Part shown: one piece after another, positions 32,667 to 40,654 of the stretch
How the letters are laid out: each line of letters begins with the position of its first letter
Position numbering within the stretch: the first letter of the stretch is position 1
Source: Deferribacterales bacterium Deferri_01
GTDB lineage: Bacteria > Chrysiogenota > Deferribacteres > Deferribacterales > Geovibrionaceae
Direction of reading: 5' to 3'
NCBI GenBank assembly: GCA_001603805.1
Contig: LUZY01000014.1
Span: 62,001-126,000, forward strand
Length of the DNA stretch: 64,000 nucleotides
Position numbers and translations under genes: made by a program
Notes under the pieces: generated by a model
Seen by the model: only the letters and a program-made list of their open reading frames with translations
Told to the model about the DNA's origin: nothing
Database searches by the model: none

Positions 32667-34574
32667 ATGAAGAAACTCATAATAGTCTGTTTTATGACTC
32701 TTTTCTGTTTCGGTGTTGTGCAGGCTGCGGAACAGTCTTCCTGCATTTCATGTCACGGAAACAAAGCGGAAATGGAAAAACTCGGTTACCCCCAGCTTTA
32801 TCTTGATCCTGTTGAAGTTGAAAAAGAGGTCAACATGGGTGAGGTTGCCTGTGAGGACTGCCATATGGGAAACCCTGCTGAAATGACAGCAGAAAAAGCC
32901 CACGAGGGAATGCCCCGCCCCTTTTACGCTGCTGCCGGCAAAACCCTTAAGTATCAGGCAGTGGGCAGAGAGGTCACAAACTATGACCCCATACAGCCCA
33001 AAGGTAAGGAACGCTTTAAGTTCCTCATGAGAAAACCTGATCCTCAGCAGGCAAAAGAGAAAGGCATAGCTGTTCTCGCACAGCTTTACTACCATGACCA
33101 CGATCCCGAAACCATGGCGTATGATCCTTCCGTTGCGGAAAAAACATGCGGAAAATGCCATGAAAACGAAGTTAAGGAATATAACGTTTCCGGTATGGGT
33201 CTGAACAAGTATCAGAGAGGCTTCACAAACTTCAGCGACCTGAAACCCGGCCCTCAGAACTGTGGTGCTTGGTTCGGCGATAACCATGACAAAATAGGTG
33301 CAGAGCTTGCCGTTGAGTATCCCAAGGCGCATGGGGACGGCTCGGCAAGAGGCTGCAACAAATGTCATGCAAGCTGTAATGACTGCCACTATAAAGGTTA
33401 TGAAAAATCAAACGCACGCCACGTTTATCAGAAAGATCCCGAACCTCTTTCATGCTACGGAAGCGGTAAAGGTACAATCTGCCACGCCGGACCAATGGAC
33501 AGAAGAAGAGGCGCAGGCTACATGAGAGAGGAATTCGCATTCCCTATACATGAACTCGCTGAAGATGTTCACGCTAAAAACGGAGTAACCTGCAACGATT
33601 GTCATAAAATGGAGAGCCACAGTTACGGGCATCTCAGTTCGCAGTCCGCACGGGAATCATGCAAAAACTGCCACGAAGAAATATATAACGCAGCCCTCGA
33701 AAGCCCGGATCACGGCAATGTAGATTGTACATCCTGCCATATTCAGGCTGTAGGGGCTTACCAGTTTACTTTCTGGGGTCCCGGAAAGCAGGAAGCACAG
33801 GTTAAAGCCCTTGCAAAACATAAAGAATATTACGGCACAAGAAGCCAGCCCACCCTCGTAAAGCATCCCGAAAGAGGAGTATGGATTCCCATGAAACCCT
33901 ACCCCATGGGAGTTCTCAACATGAAGGATGATGTCAAGGGAGTGAACAAGCTGATTCTTCGTGAGATTGAACCCACTATGGTGAAAGGAAACGCCAAGAT
34001 CGGCGAGCAGGACTTCACTCTTGAAAGAAAACCCGATGAAGTGAACGACATGTACATCATGAACGGCACGTATAAGCTGAAAAAGAACAATAAGATGCTT
34101 GCATGGATTCAGATGGATAAAATGAGCCACTCCATAGGCGAAGCAAGAAACTGCGACTCATGCCACTCTTCACACGATCAGATTGCTACCTCATGGTGGA
34201 CATACGATGCTTCTAATGATGTCAAGAAACCCTTTAACGGCAGCTACATAATCCGCGGAACCAAAAAGGGTCTGTTCTTCACCGACTGGAAGTACGAAAC
34301 TCCTGAACCCGCAGCAGGGATGGACACAGAGGATTTTATGCCCTTCATCAATTCCGGCAATGTTTGGGATACCAAAGGCATAGACTTTTCAATACCCTTT
34401 GATGATAAGAAATATGCTGATGCCAGAAGTGATTATGAACTTCTTTACGGAAAACTCCATGGTCTTGAGCAGCAGTATGCGAAGGATCAGGCAAAACTTG
34501 ATACTATCAAGCTTGCCAGAAAGATACTTCCCCACAACCCGAAAAAAGCCGCAGAGATGGTAAGCGGTTTTTAA
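32667..34574 (+). CDS. Periplasmic multihaem cytochrome c (nine CxxCH plus one CX8CH), sigma-54 dependent
   Basis: A 635-residue exported cytochrome: signal peptide MKKLIIVCFMTLFCFGVVQA, then nine CxxCH motifs (CISCH, CEDCH, CGKCH, CNKCH, CNDCH, CNDCH, CKNCH, CTSCH, CDSCH). Two of these are almost contiguous (CNKCHASCNDCH). An extra CYGSGKGTICH has eight residues between the cysteines and may be an atypical haem site, as in sulfite reductase MccA, which uses a longer spacing. The C-terminal 150 residues are haem-free. Related proteins include octahaem oxidoreductases of the HAO/OTR/MccA group and ExtKL-type electron-transfer cytochromes; which one is undecided. The start is fixed by GGAGG and by the sigma-54 promoter lying downstream of the longer ORF start. 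Confidence 0.88.
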   Translation: MKKLIIVCFMTLFCFGVVQAAEQSSCISCHGNKAEMEKLGYPQLYLDPVEVEKEVNMGEVACEDCHMGNPAEMTAEKAHEGMPRPFYAAAGKTLKYQAVGREVTNYDPIQPKGKERFKFLMRKPDPQQAKEKGIAVLAQLYYHDHDPETMAYDPSVAEKTCGKCHENEVKEYNVSGMGLNKYQRGFTNFSDLKPGPQNCGAWFGDNHDKIGAELAVEYPKAHGDGSARGCNKCHASCNDCHYKGYEKSNARHVYQKDPEPLSCYGSGKGTICHAGPMDRRRGAGYMREEFAFPIHELAEDVHAKNGVTCNDCHKMESHSYGHLSSQSARESCKNCHEEIYNAALESPDHGNVDCTSCHIQAVGAYQFTFWGPGKQEAQVKALAKHKEYYGTRSQPTLVKHPERGVWIPMKPYPMGVLNMKDDVKGVNKLILREIEPTMVKGNAKIGEQDFTLERKPDEVNDMYIMNGTYKLKKNNKMLAWIQMDKMSHSIGEARNCDSCHSSHDQIATSWWTYDASNDVKKPFNGSYIIRGTKKGLFFTDWKYETPEPAAGMDTEDFMPFINSGNVWDTKGIDFSIPFDDKKYADARSDYELLYGKLHGLEQQYAKDQAKLDTIKLARKILPHNPKKAAEMVSGF

Positions 34575-34604
34575 TAAGAACTTAATAGAGTAAGCTGAAA
34601 AAAG

Positions 34605-34643
34605 AAGCCCCCGGATATGATTCATTCCGGGGGCTTTGTTGTT
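34605..34643. terminator. Bidirectional terminator between cytochrome and MCP genes
   Basis: AAGCCCCCGGA (34605-34615) pairs with TCCGGGGGCTT (34626-34636) around a 10-base loop. T-rich sequence lies on both outer sides: TTTGTTGTTTT rightward and, on the minus strand, CTTCTTTTTTC. It separates convergent genes and can serve both. Confidence 0.88.
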
Positions 34644-34661
34644 TTAAGGATTTTGTACTAA

Positions 34662-36605
34662 CTAAATTTTAAATACCTGAACAGTTTCGTTCATCGCTTC
34701 CGCCTGCTGGCTGAGGTCGTTGATTGTAACAGTTATTTCACTTATGGCAGCCGTACTCTGCTCAAGTCCGGAGCTAACCATCTGCACGCTGTCGTTTATG
34801 CTTAAAATCGCTGTATTCTGCTGCGATACGGCTGTGGATATGGCATTGTTGGAGTTTATAACGTCATCAATCGCCGAGACTATGGTGTCGAAAACTTCAA
34901 TAGTAGACTTCAGGGCGTCAACACCTTCCTCAACCTGTTCTCCCGCCTTGGTCATGTTAACAGATGCAAGCTTTGTATCCTTTTGAAGGTTGGTGATTAT
35001 TGCGTCTATTTCCTGAATAGCGTTCTGGCTTCTTTCCGCAAGCTTCCTTACCTCGTCTGCTACCACGGCGAAGCCTCTGCCAGCATCCCCTGCTCTGGCT
35101 GCTTCTATTGCCGCATTGAGTGCAAGCAGGTTTGTCTGGTCTGCTATATCATTAATTACATTAAGTATATTGCTTATCTGCGTGGATGATTCAGTAAGGT
35201 TTGTGATAGTTCCTGAAAGATCCGCAGCAGAACGGCTTATGTTCTCAATGCTTTTATTTGTGTGTGCAAGGGTTGACTTGCCTTTATCTGTCTGCTTTTT
35301 GGTATGGTTGCTTTTGTCCATAACAATCTCAAGGTTATTCATCACTTCCTGAGAGGTGGCAGCCATCTCTTCCATTGCGCCTGCTATAGATGATATCTGT
35401 GCGGACTGATCACCGAAGGTTGTGCTTAATTCCTCACTGGCACTGGCAAGCTCTGTACTACCTGATGCTACACTTTCTGATGAAAGGCGGATTTTACCGA
35501 CTACATCTGAAAGATTATCCCTCATCTGCTTCATTGCCTCGTAAAGGCCTGTTATTTTACCTGAATTGTCAAACTGTATTCGGAGATCGCCTGAAGCGAT
35601 TTTCCTCGCAATTTCTGACATTTCCACAGGTTCACCGCCGAGAGGTCTTTTCACGCCGACTGTTATCACTCTTGCGAAGAACAGCGCAACAGCAAGTCCG
35701 ATGATTGAAAACAGAGACACAAAGAAAGTGATCTTCTTATTGTTGCTCTGAATTCGAGGGCCTATCTGATCCTGGTGAGCTTGTGCATCTGATGTCATAG
35801 CTTTTGTTGCTTTAGTTATTTCTACGCCTAAGACACTGAGTTTATCGTTCACTAGAACGTCTCTCTTTTCAAGAAGCGGTGCAACTTTTGTTATATTTTC
35901 AAGGAATCTGTTTTTTGTTTCCATGAAATTGTTATAAATATTGCCTGCTTTGCCTGATGAGTTTTTATATTGGCTCAGCGAACTATTGATTTCAGTCCCA
36001 AGAGAACTGAGTGTTTCATTATAATATTTTCTATCTCTTAAGTTGATAAACTCATCTGCATTGAATCTGGATCTAATCAGATTTTCCTGAGCGGCACCTA
36101 ATGCCTGTGATGTCCCTGATATTGCTCTCAGCTCATTAAGCATATCAGTCATTTTTTCTCCGTCAGCCTTCATTGCGCTTTTGAGTTTATTTCTCTCATA
36201 TATTACGGAGACAAGTTCTTTAAAGTCATTTCTATATGCTTCTGCATTTTTTTGGATAGAAACTAACTTTTCCAGAGTATCTTTGTCTGTCAGTATGCTT
36301 TTTGCATTTTCAGCAGTTTTTGTGAGAGTATCCATGTCTTGATTAAATACCTGAACATCCGACTCTGCATTGCTCATCAGAAACTTCATGACAGCAAGTC
36401 TCACCGAAAGCATTGAGGAGTCAATAGAGGCAGCAAAGTTGCTTGTTCTTGCCTGTGTCCGGTATTCTTTAAATCCAGATGCTGAGTTCAATGTTCCGAG
36501 TACAGCAGATAAAGATATGGCTATTACTGTTCCGATTACAAAGCCAAAGCCGATGAGAATTAATCGGGAAATTTTCATCCTGTAGAAAAGATTCAGAGGG
36601 TTCAT
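34662..36605 (-). CDS. Methyl-accepting chemotaxis protein
   Basis: A 647-residue chemoreceptor. TM1 is at about 13-35, the periplasmic four-helix-bundle-type ligand domain spans about 40-285, and TM2 is at about 288-312. HAMP follows (about 315-370: [25 protein letters not shown]). The long signalling coiled coil has the conserved hairpin tip [41 protein letters not shown] (residues about 500-540). It would signal to CheA/CheW, which are not in this window. The ligand is unknown. A GGAG ribosome-binding site is 7 nt before the ATG. No CheR-binding pentapeptide is seen at the C-terminus. Confidence 0.95.
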   Translation of the reverse strand: MNPLNLFYRMKISRLILIGFGFVIGTVIAISLSAVLGTLNSASGFKEYRTQARTSNFAASIDSSMLSVRLAVMKFLMSNAESDVQVFNQDMDTLTKTAENAKSILTDKDTLEKLVSIQKNAEAYRNDFKELVSVIYERNKLKSAMKADGEKMTDMLNELRAISGTSQALGAAQENLIRSRFNADEFINLRDRKYYNETLSSLGTEINSSLSQYKNSSGKAGNIYNNFMETKNRFLENITKVAPLLEKRDVLVNDKLSVLGVEITKATKAMTSDAQAHQDQIGPRIQSNNKKITFFVSLFSIIGLAVALFFARVITVGVKRPLGGEPVEMSEIARKIASGDLRIQFDNSGKITGLYEAMKQMRDNLSDVVGKIRLSSESVASGSTELASASEELSTTFGDQSAQISSIAGAMEEMAATSQEVMNNLEIVMDKSNHTKKQTDKGKSTLAHTNKSIENISRSAADLSGTITNLTESSTQISNILNVINDIADQTNLLALNAAIEAARAGDAGRGFAVVADEVRKLAERSQNAIQEIDAIITNLQKDTKLASVNMTKAGEQVEEGVDALKSTIEVFDTIVSAIDDVINSNNAISTAVSQQNTAILSINDSVQMVSSGLEQSTAAISEITVTINDLSQQAEAMNETVQVFKI

Positions 36606-36655
36606 GTTTTGTCTCCTAAAATAAGGCTGAAGTGGTCTTGTTTTTAATAATAATG

Positions 36656-36669
36656 TTAACCCGAGTTAA
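36656..36669. promoter_or_regulatory. 14-bp dyad upstream of the MCP gene
   Basis: TTAAC-CCGA-GTTAA, a perfect inverted repeat with a four-base centre, lies about 50 bp upstream of the MCP start. It is a possible operator; no regulator is assigned. Confidence 0.25.
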
Positions 36670-36716
36670 ATATTGCAAGGGAATTGTTGTGTTTGAATAA
36701 AGTTTTTTTTTAACAC

Positions 36717-36749
36717 AAAAAAGCCCGACCTTAATAAGATCGGGCTTTG
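36717..36749 (-). terminator. Terminator after tRNA-Asn
   Basis: Read leftward, AAAGCCCGATC pairs with GGTCGGGCTTTTTT around a short loop, followed by a T tract (A-run on the + strand). It ends the tRNA-Asn transcript a few bases after the mature 3' end. Confidence 0.85.
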
Positions 36750-36755
36750 TGTAAG

Positions 36756-36828
36756 CTCCCTGAGCAAGACTCGAACTTGCAACCTAATGATTAACAGTCA
36801 TTTGCTCTGCCGGTTGAGCTATCAGGGA
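36756..36828 (-). tRNA. tRNA-Asn (GUU)
   Basis: On the minus strand the 7-bp acceptor arm is TCCCTGA/TCAGGGA with discriminator G. The D arm contains AGCTCAACCGGCAGAGC, the anticodon loop CTGTTAATC gives GUU, and the T arm contains GTTCGAGTC. The 3' CCA is not encoded. A terminator follows directly. Confidence 0.95.
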
Positions 36829-36935
36829 ATTATAACCGTTACAACCGTAACGAGAGACGAATATAACAACAGAGGATTTGTTTGTCAATATGATTTGTCA
36901 AAAAAATATCTGCAATTATATCTTATTGTCACGGT

Positions 36936-37445
36936 TTACTTTTCCAGAGAAAATTCCATCATATCAAACCAGAAACCATCCTGCTGGATAAACTGCATTT
37001 CCGCCTGAAGTATGTCATAATGCTTCTGCTCCACGGCAGCAAGATCAGTAAACAGCTTTTTAGCCTGAAGATTGTCGGTTTTCTGAGCTTGATCAAGATA
37101 AAAAAGACGTGCTTTTTCCTCATGCGCCATTGCAATTTTTATTGCATCAAGATCGCCTACGCTTGCCTTGTCCATTTTCTGCAGACTGGCATCCGCAACT
37201 TTGGGCATAAACTTGTCCAGCCTTGCTTTTGGTACTTCAACAGTCTGGTAAACTTCGCCTTTCAACATGCGTTCCATAAATCTGTTGATCAGTTCCATGT
37301 GGTCAATTTCGTCCATTGCAAGCTGGATGAGAATGTTTTTCCCGCCGGCAACCTCTGTTTGTTTAGCGAACCTGAGGTATGACCTCATTCCCTCTACCTC
37401 TGCGTCGTGTGCTGTCTTTAGTGCCTGAAGAAGTTCAAGATTCAT
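36936..37445 (-). CDS. Ferritin-like diiron protein (rubrerythrin erythrin domain)
   Basis: A 169-residue four-helix-bundle protein with the diiron ligand pattern E...ExxH...E...ExxH: AEVEGMRSYL, MDEIDHMELI, AHEEKARLFYL and AVEQKHYDIL. There is no rubredoxin domain, so it is an erythrin-only member. Related proteins act in peroxide reduction or iron handling in anaerobes. A GGAGG site sits 6 nt upstream of the ATG. It is divergent from the aminotransferase gene, with about 130 bp of shared AT-rich promoter DNA. Confidence 0.85.
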   Translation of the reverse strand: MNLELLQALKTAHDAEVEGMRSYLRFAKQTEVAGGKNILIQLAMDEIDHMELINRFMERMLKGEVYQTVEVPKARLDKFMPKVADASLQKMDKASVGDLDAIKIAMAHEEKARLFYLDQAQKTDNLQAKKLFTDLAAVEQKHYDILQAEMQFIQQDGFWFDMMEFSLEK

Positions 37446-37575
37446 GCGTTGCCTCCGTAGATGATAGTGTTATGCTTATACACAGTATAATATTCTTCTT
37501 TTAAATTGTGTATTATTTTTGTATAGTTCGGCTATTAAAACAACCCGTAGCATGCGTTAATTGGAGGCAATTATA

Positions 37576-38886
37576 ATGAACGCTCTCGCAAAAGAACTTA
37601 ACGAGATTATAGCCGGAGTAAACCCCGCCGTTTACGAAATGCTTTCCGACCTCGGAAAGAACATCTATATGCCCAAAGGCATCATTACACAGTCGGCAGA
37701 GGCTAAGGAAAAGGCTCATAAGTTTAACGCTACCATAGGTATAGCAATGGAGAAAGGCGAACCCATGTATCTCCAGTGCATCTATGACCATCTCAAAGGG
37801 CTGTCCGCAAAGGATGTTTTCACATATGCACCCTCTTCCGGAAAACCTGAGCTGAGAACGAGATGGAGAAAGAAAATTTACGATGAAAACCCCTCTCTCG
37901 AAGGGAAAAATATAGGCACACCCGTTGTCACAAACGCACTTACCCACGGGCTTAACGTTGTTGCGGATATGTTTCTGGATAAGGGGGATTATGTTGTTCT
38001 TCCCTCAATGTTCTGGGGCAACTACAGGCTTACATTCTCCGTTATCAACGGCGCAGAAATAGCCACATACGAAACTTTTACAGAAGCTGGCGGCTTTAAT
38101 GTGCAGGCTCTGCTCTCCAAAGTTGAGGAATGCGGCAAAATTAAAGGCAAAGCGGTTGTAATTCTTAACTTCCCTAACAACCCCTCCGGCTATACTCCCC
38201 TGCCAGATGAAGCAAAAGCAATTGCAGACGGTCTTGCAGCTATTGCTGAAAAGGGTATTAAGCTTGTTGTTGTTACTGATGATGCTTACTTCACGCTTTT
38301 CTATGAAGGCAGCATAAAGGAATCAATCTACGGACAGCTTGTCGGCAGAAGCAAGAACCTTCTTCCCATTAAGCTTGACGGAGCTACTAAAGAAGAATTC
38401 GTATGGGGCTTCCGTGTGGGCTTCATAACTCTCGGTGCTACATCCGGTGCGGATGAATCCAAAATGTTTGCGGCTATCGAAAAGAAGATTACAGGGCTTA
38501 TCAGAGGCACTATCTCTAACTGCCCCCACCCCTCGCAGACACTTGTTCTCAAATCGCTGGAACATCCCGATTTTGAGAAACAGAGAAAACAGAAATTTGA
38601 AGTTCTTAAAGAAAGAGCCCTTAAGTTTAAGGAAATTCTTGGCAGAGGCGAATTTACTGATCAGTTCTCCTTCTATCCGTTTAACTCAGGCTACTTTATG
38701 TGCCTTAAGCTGAACACTGTGGATGCTGAAGAACTTCGTGTTTACCTCCTCGATAAATACGGCATCGGAACAATCTCTTCCAGCAAAACTGACCTTCGTA
38801 TCGCATTCTCATGCGTTGAAGTCGGCGACAGTGAAGAGCTTTTCAAATGTATCTATCAGGCTTGCAAAGAACTCGCCGCAAAATAA
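37576..38886 (+). CDS. PLP-dependent class I/II aminotransferase
   Basis: A 436-residue fold-type-I aminotransferase: the region around VTNALTHGLNVVADMFLDKG, the PNNPSG motif in LNFPNNPSGYTPLP, VVTDDAYFTLFYEG with the PLP-contacting Asp/Tyr, and the PLP-lysine region LDGATKEEFVWGFRVGF. The amino-acid substrate cannot be read from sequence; it is not a MocR fusion. ATG at 37576 is chosen because GGAGG (37563-37567) lies 8 nt upstream; the in-frame TTG at 37561 would include the ribosome-binding site. A strong terminator follows. Confidence 0.88.
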   Translation: MNALAKELNEIIAGVNPAVYEMLSDLGKNIYMPKGIITQSAEAKEKAHKFNATIGIAMEKGEPMYLQCIYDHLKGLSAKDVFTYAPSSGKPELRTRWRKKIYDENPSLEGKNIGTPVVTNALTHGLNVVADMFLDKGDYVVLPSMFWGNYRLTFSVINGAEIATYETFTEAGGFNVQALLSKVEECGKIKGKAVVILNFPNNPSGYTPLPDEAKAIADGLAAIAEKGIKLVVVTDDAYFTLFYEGSIKESIYGQLVGRSKNLLPIKLDGATKEEFVWGFRVGFITLGATSGADESKMFAAIEKKITGLIRGTISNCPHPSQTLVLKSLEHPDFEKQRKQKFEVLKERALKFKEILGRGEFTDQFSFYPFNSGYFMCLKLNTVDAEELRVYLLDKYGIGTISSSKTDLRIAFSCVEVGDSEELFKCIYQACKELAAK

Positions 38887-38909
38887 GAAACAACTGAAAA
38901 TATATTATA

Positions 38910-38942
38910 AAGGGGAGCCATATTGCTGGTTCCCCTTTTTTT
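38910..38942 (+). terminator. Terminator after the aminotransferase gene
   Basis: AAGGGGAGCCA pairs with TGGTTCCCCTT around a TATTGC loop and is followed by a run of T (38935-38942). Confidence 0.88.
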
Positions 38943-38972
38943 GTGGCTTTGCTGCATTTTTTGATAATCATT

Positions 38973-39101
38973 ATGGACGATAAATTTCCGTTGGTAATTA
39001 AGTTCCATGGATGGTACTTCGCCGTGCGTAGCGAAGCCGTGTTTATCACGGCGCGAGCGTGTGCGGAAATTTTCATGGATGATAAATTTCCGTTGGTAAT
39101 T
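38973..39101. repeat. Intergenic structured repeat element, copy 1
   Basis: A 129-bp module. A 27-bp direct repeat (one mismatch) flanks it at 38973-38999 and 39075-39101. Inside is a short hairpin with loop CCATGGATGG (39000-39019), then the core GCCGTGCGTAGCGAA (39021-39035). Hairpin GCCGTG-TTTAT-CACGGC (39036-39052), linker GCGAGCGTGT, and hairpin CGGAAATTT-N11-AAATTTCCG (39064-39092, loop TCATGGATGAT) follow. Copy 2 at 53,746 has the same core, linker and loops but different, still complementary, stem arms. It lies between a terminator and tRNA-Leu. Confidence 0.8.
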
Positions 39102-39151
39102 GACACGCAATACAAATCAGCATATAAAACTAAACCGATTCTTTAAATTTA

Positions 39152-39236
39152 GCCCGAATGGCGGAATAGGTAGACGCAAGGGACTTAAAATCCCTCGGTA
39201 TTTAATACTGTGCCGGTTCGATTCCGGCTTCGGGCA
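39152..39236 (+). tRNA. tRNA-Leu (UAA)
   Basis: An 85-nt class II tRNA: acceptor GCCCGAA/TTCGGGC with discriminator A, D arm with AATAGGTAGACGC, and anticodon arm GGGACTTAAAATCCC giving UAA. The long variable arm is CGGTATTTAATACTG and the T arm contains GGTTCGATTCC. CCA is not encoded. Confidence 0.96.
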
Positions 39237-39259
39237 TTTATATTTATCAATGGTTTATA

Positions 39260-39294
39260 AAGGGCAGTCCTTCTTCTGGGGCTGCCCTTCTTTG
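39260..39294 (+). terminator. Terminator after tRNA-Leu
   Basis: AAGGGCAG (39260-39267) pairs with CTGCCCTT (39282-39289), followed by a T-rich tract (CTTTGTT). Confidence 0.75.
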
Positions 39295-39427
39295 TTCCTG
39301 TGTTGTAAAAATGTTGTATTTTGTTTTGTAAAAAAATTTGATAATCTGTCAACAAGATTAGAAATATATCTTAAAATCACTGAATAATATGCTAATTTTC
39401 TTATAGCGGTAGTTTAAGGAGCAAATG

Positions 39428-40276
39428 ATGAATTATCCTTATAATATCAACATACATATTGCTGAAGGCACGCCTGAAGGGTTAAAAGTTATTGAAAAAT
39501 CAGGAATATGGTCTGGGCGTGGCATTGTTTTTTCAAGAAGCGGATATACTTCTGTTAAAAATAGAAATGAAATCAATATGCCGGGAGTTTACATTCTTCT
39601 TGGAGTTGAGAGTGAAGATATTCCGCTTATATACATTGGGGAAGGTGATCCTGTGGGTCCCAGGATAGAATCGCACCATAAAAATAAAGATTTTTGGACA
39701 TGGTGTGTTTTCTTTACATCAACCAGTAATAGCTTAAATAAAGCACATATACAGTATCTGGAGTCAATGCTGATTAAAACAGCCAAAGAAGCAAAACGTG
39801 TGCATATGGACAATAGTAATACACCTGATTTACCAAACCTCAGTGAAATGGAAAAGGCTGTTGTCGATGATTTTCTTAGGCATATGATGGATATTTTCCC
39901 TATTTTGGGTATTTCAGCATTTGAAAAGCCTCCTGCAAAGGAGAGGAAGCAGGAGATGCTTTACCTTGAAGGTCCTGATGCTGAAGCAACAGGGTATCCA
40001 TCCTCAAAGGGTTTTGTTGTGTTGAAAGGTTCTAAGGCACGGAAAAACAACGTAGCATCAATGCGCAGCGGTATGCTGAAAACGATCAGCTCTTTCGTTG
40101 AGAGTGGGCTTTTTGAAGAAAAAAGTGATTCATACATCCTTACGCAGGATTATATTTTTACTTCACCTTCCACCGCTGCCGAAGTTTTTCTTGCACGCAG
40201 TGCCAACGGGAGAATTGAATGGAAAAACAAACAAGGTAAAACGCTTAAACAGATTCAGGAAGAAAGTACGGTATGA
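39428..40276 (+). CDS. GIY-YIG nuclease-family protein with DUF4357 domain
   Basis: A 282-residue protein. The GIY-YIG fold is at about 48-140: PGVYILLGVE and LIYIGEGDPVGPRIESHH, with the arm-Arg segment and WCVFFTSTSNSLNKAHIQYLE. The DUF4357 domain is at the C-terminus (FTSPSTAAEVFLARSANGRIEW). Such proteins are widespread and often annotated as methionine sulfoxide-like or nuclease proteins of unknown role; some accompany mobile DNA. AAGGA (39416-39420) favours ATG 39428 over ATG 39425. It follows tRNA-Leu by 190 bp, but no integrase or attachment repeat was found. Confidence 0.82.
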   Translation: MNYPYNINIHIAEGTPEGLKVIEKSGIWSGRGIVFSRSGYTSVKNRNEINMPGVYILLGVESEDIPLIYIGEGDPVGPRIESHHKNKDFWTWCVFFTSTSNSLNKAHIQYLESMLIKTAKEAKRVHMDNSNTPDLPNLSEMEKAVVDDFLRHMMDIFPILGISAFEKPPAKERKQEMLYLEGPDAEATGYPSSKGFVVLKGSKARKNNVASMRSGMLKTISSFVESGLFEEKSDSYILTQDYIFTSPSTAAEVFLARSANGRIEWKNKQGKTLKQIQEESTV

Positions 40277-40654
40277 CTTATAAGAAGCTGTGCGACAACT
40301 CCAAGGCTTATAGATTACCGATGATATAAATTAGAATTCTTATACATTCGATAACCCTTTTCTGTGAAATGACCACATCTGACTGAGTATTCTCTCATTA
40401 AATTGACAACAGCGTATGATTACTGTATTTTTTTAATATATACAAGAAAGCGTCGGCTTTTCTGCTGTTTGCTGTCTTTTTAGGGTGGCGCTAAAATATT
40501 TTGCTGTATTGAAAATACTTTCCGTCCGCCCTTCCGGTATTTCTCAACCAAACTTAAAGCTTGCGCAGAAGCAAAAATACTGACTCATCTGAAAATTCCT
40601 CATTCTGAACTGTCCGGTAAAAATCTGAAATTATGTTGTACTAGGGGTTGGATC
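40277..40654. other. 378-bp intergenic region
   Basis: AT-rich DNA without a credible gene on either strand. It holds one candidate promoter (40403-40431) and a weak hairpin AGAAAGC/GCTTTTCT near 40,445-40,463. No tmRNA, RNase P, SRP or known riboswitch core was recognised. The last 220 bp would be a long leader of the kinase gene that starts at 40,655. Confidence 0.6.
40403..40431 (+). promoter_or_regulatory. Candidate sigma-70 promoter for the haem-kinase gene
   Basis: TTGACA (40403-40408), a 17-bp spacer and TATTTT (40426-40431). It would give a leader of about 215 nt before the ATG at 40655. Confidence 0.4.

Noticed and set aside
38973-39101. CRISPR repeats
   Set aside because: Only two 27-bp copies, separated by 75 bp of hairpin-forming sequence related to another locus. 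There are no cas genes.
39152-40276. Genomic island inserted at tRNA-Leu
   Set aside because: No integrase, no repeat of the tRNA 3' end downstream and no clear composition break. A GIY-YIG gene alone is not enough.
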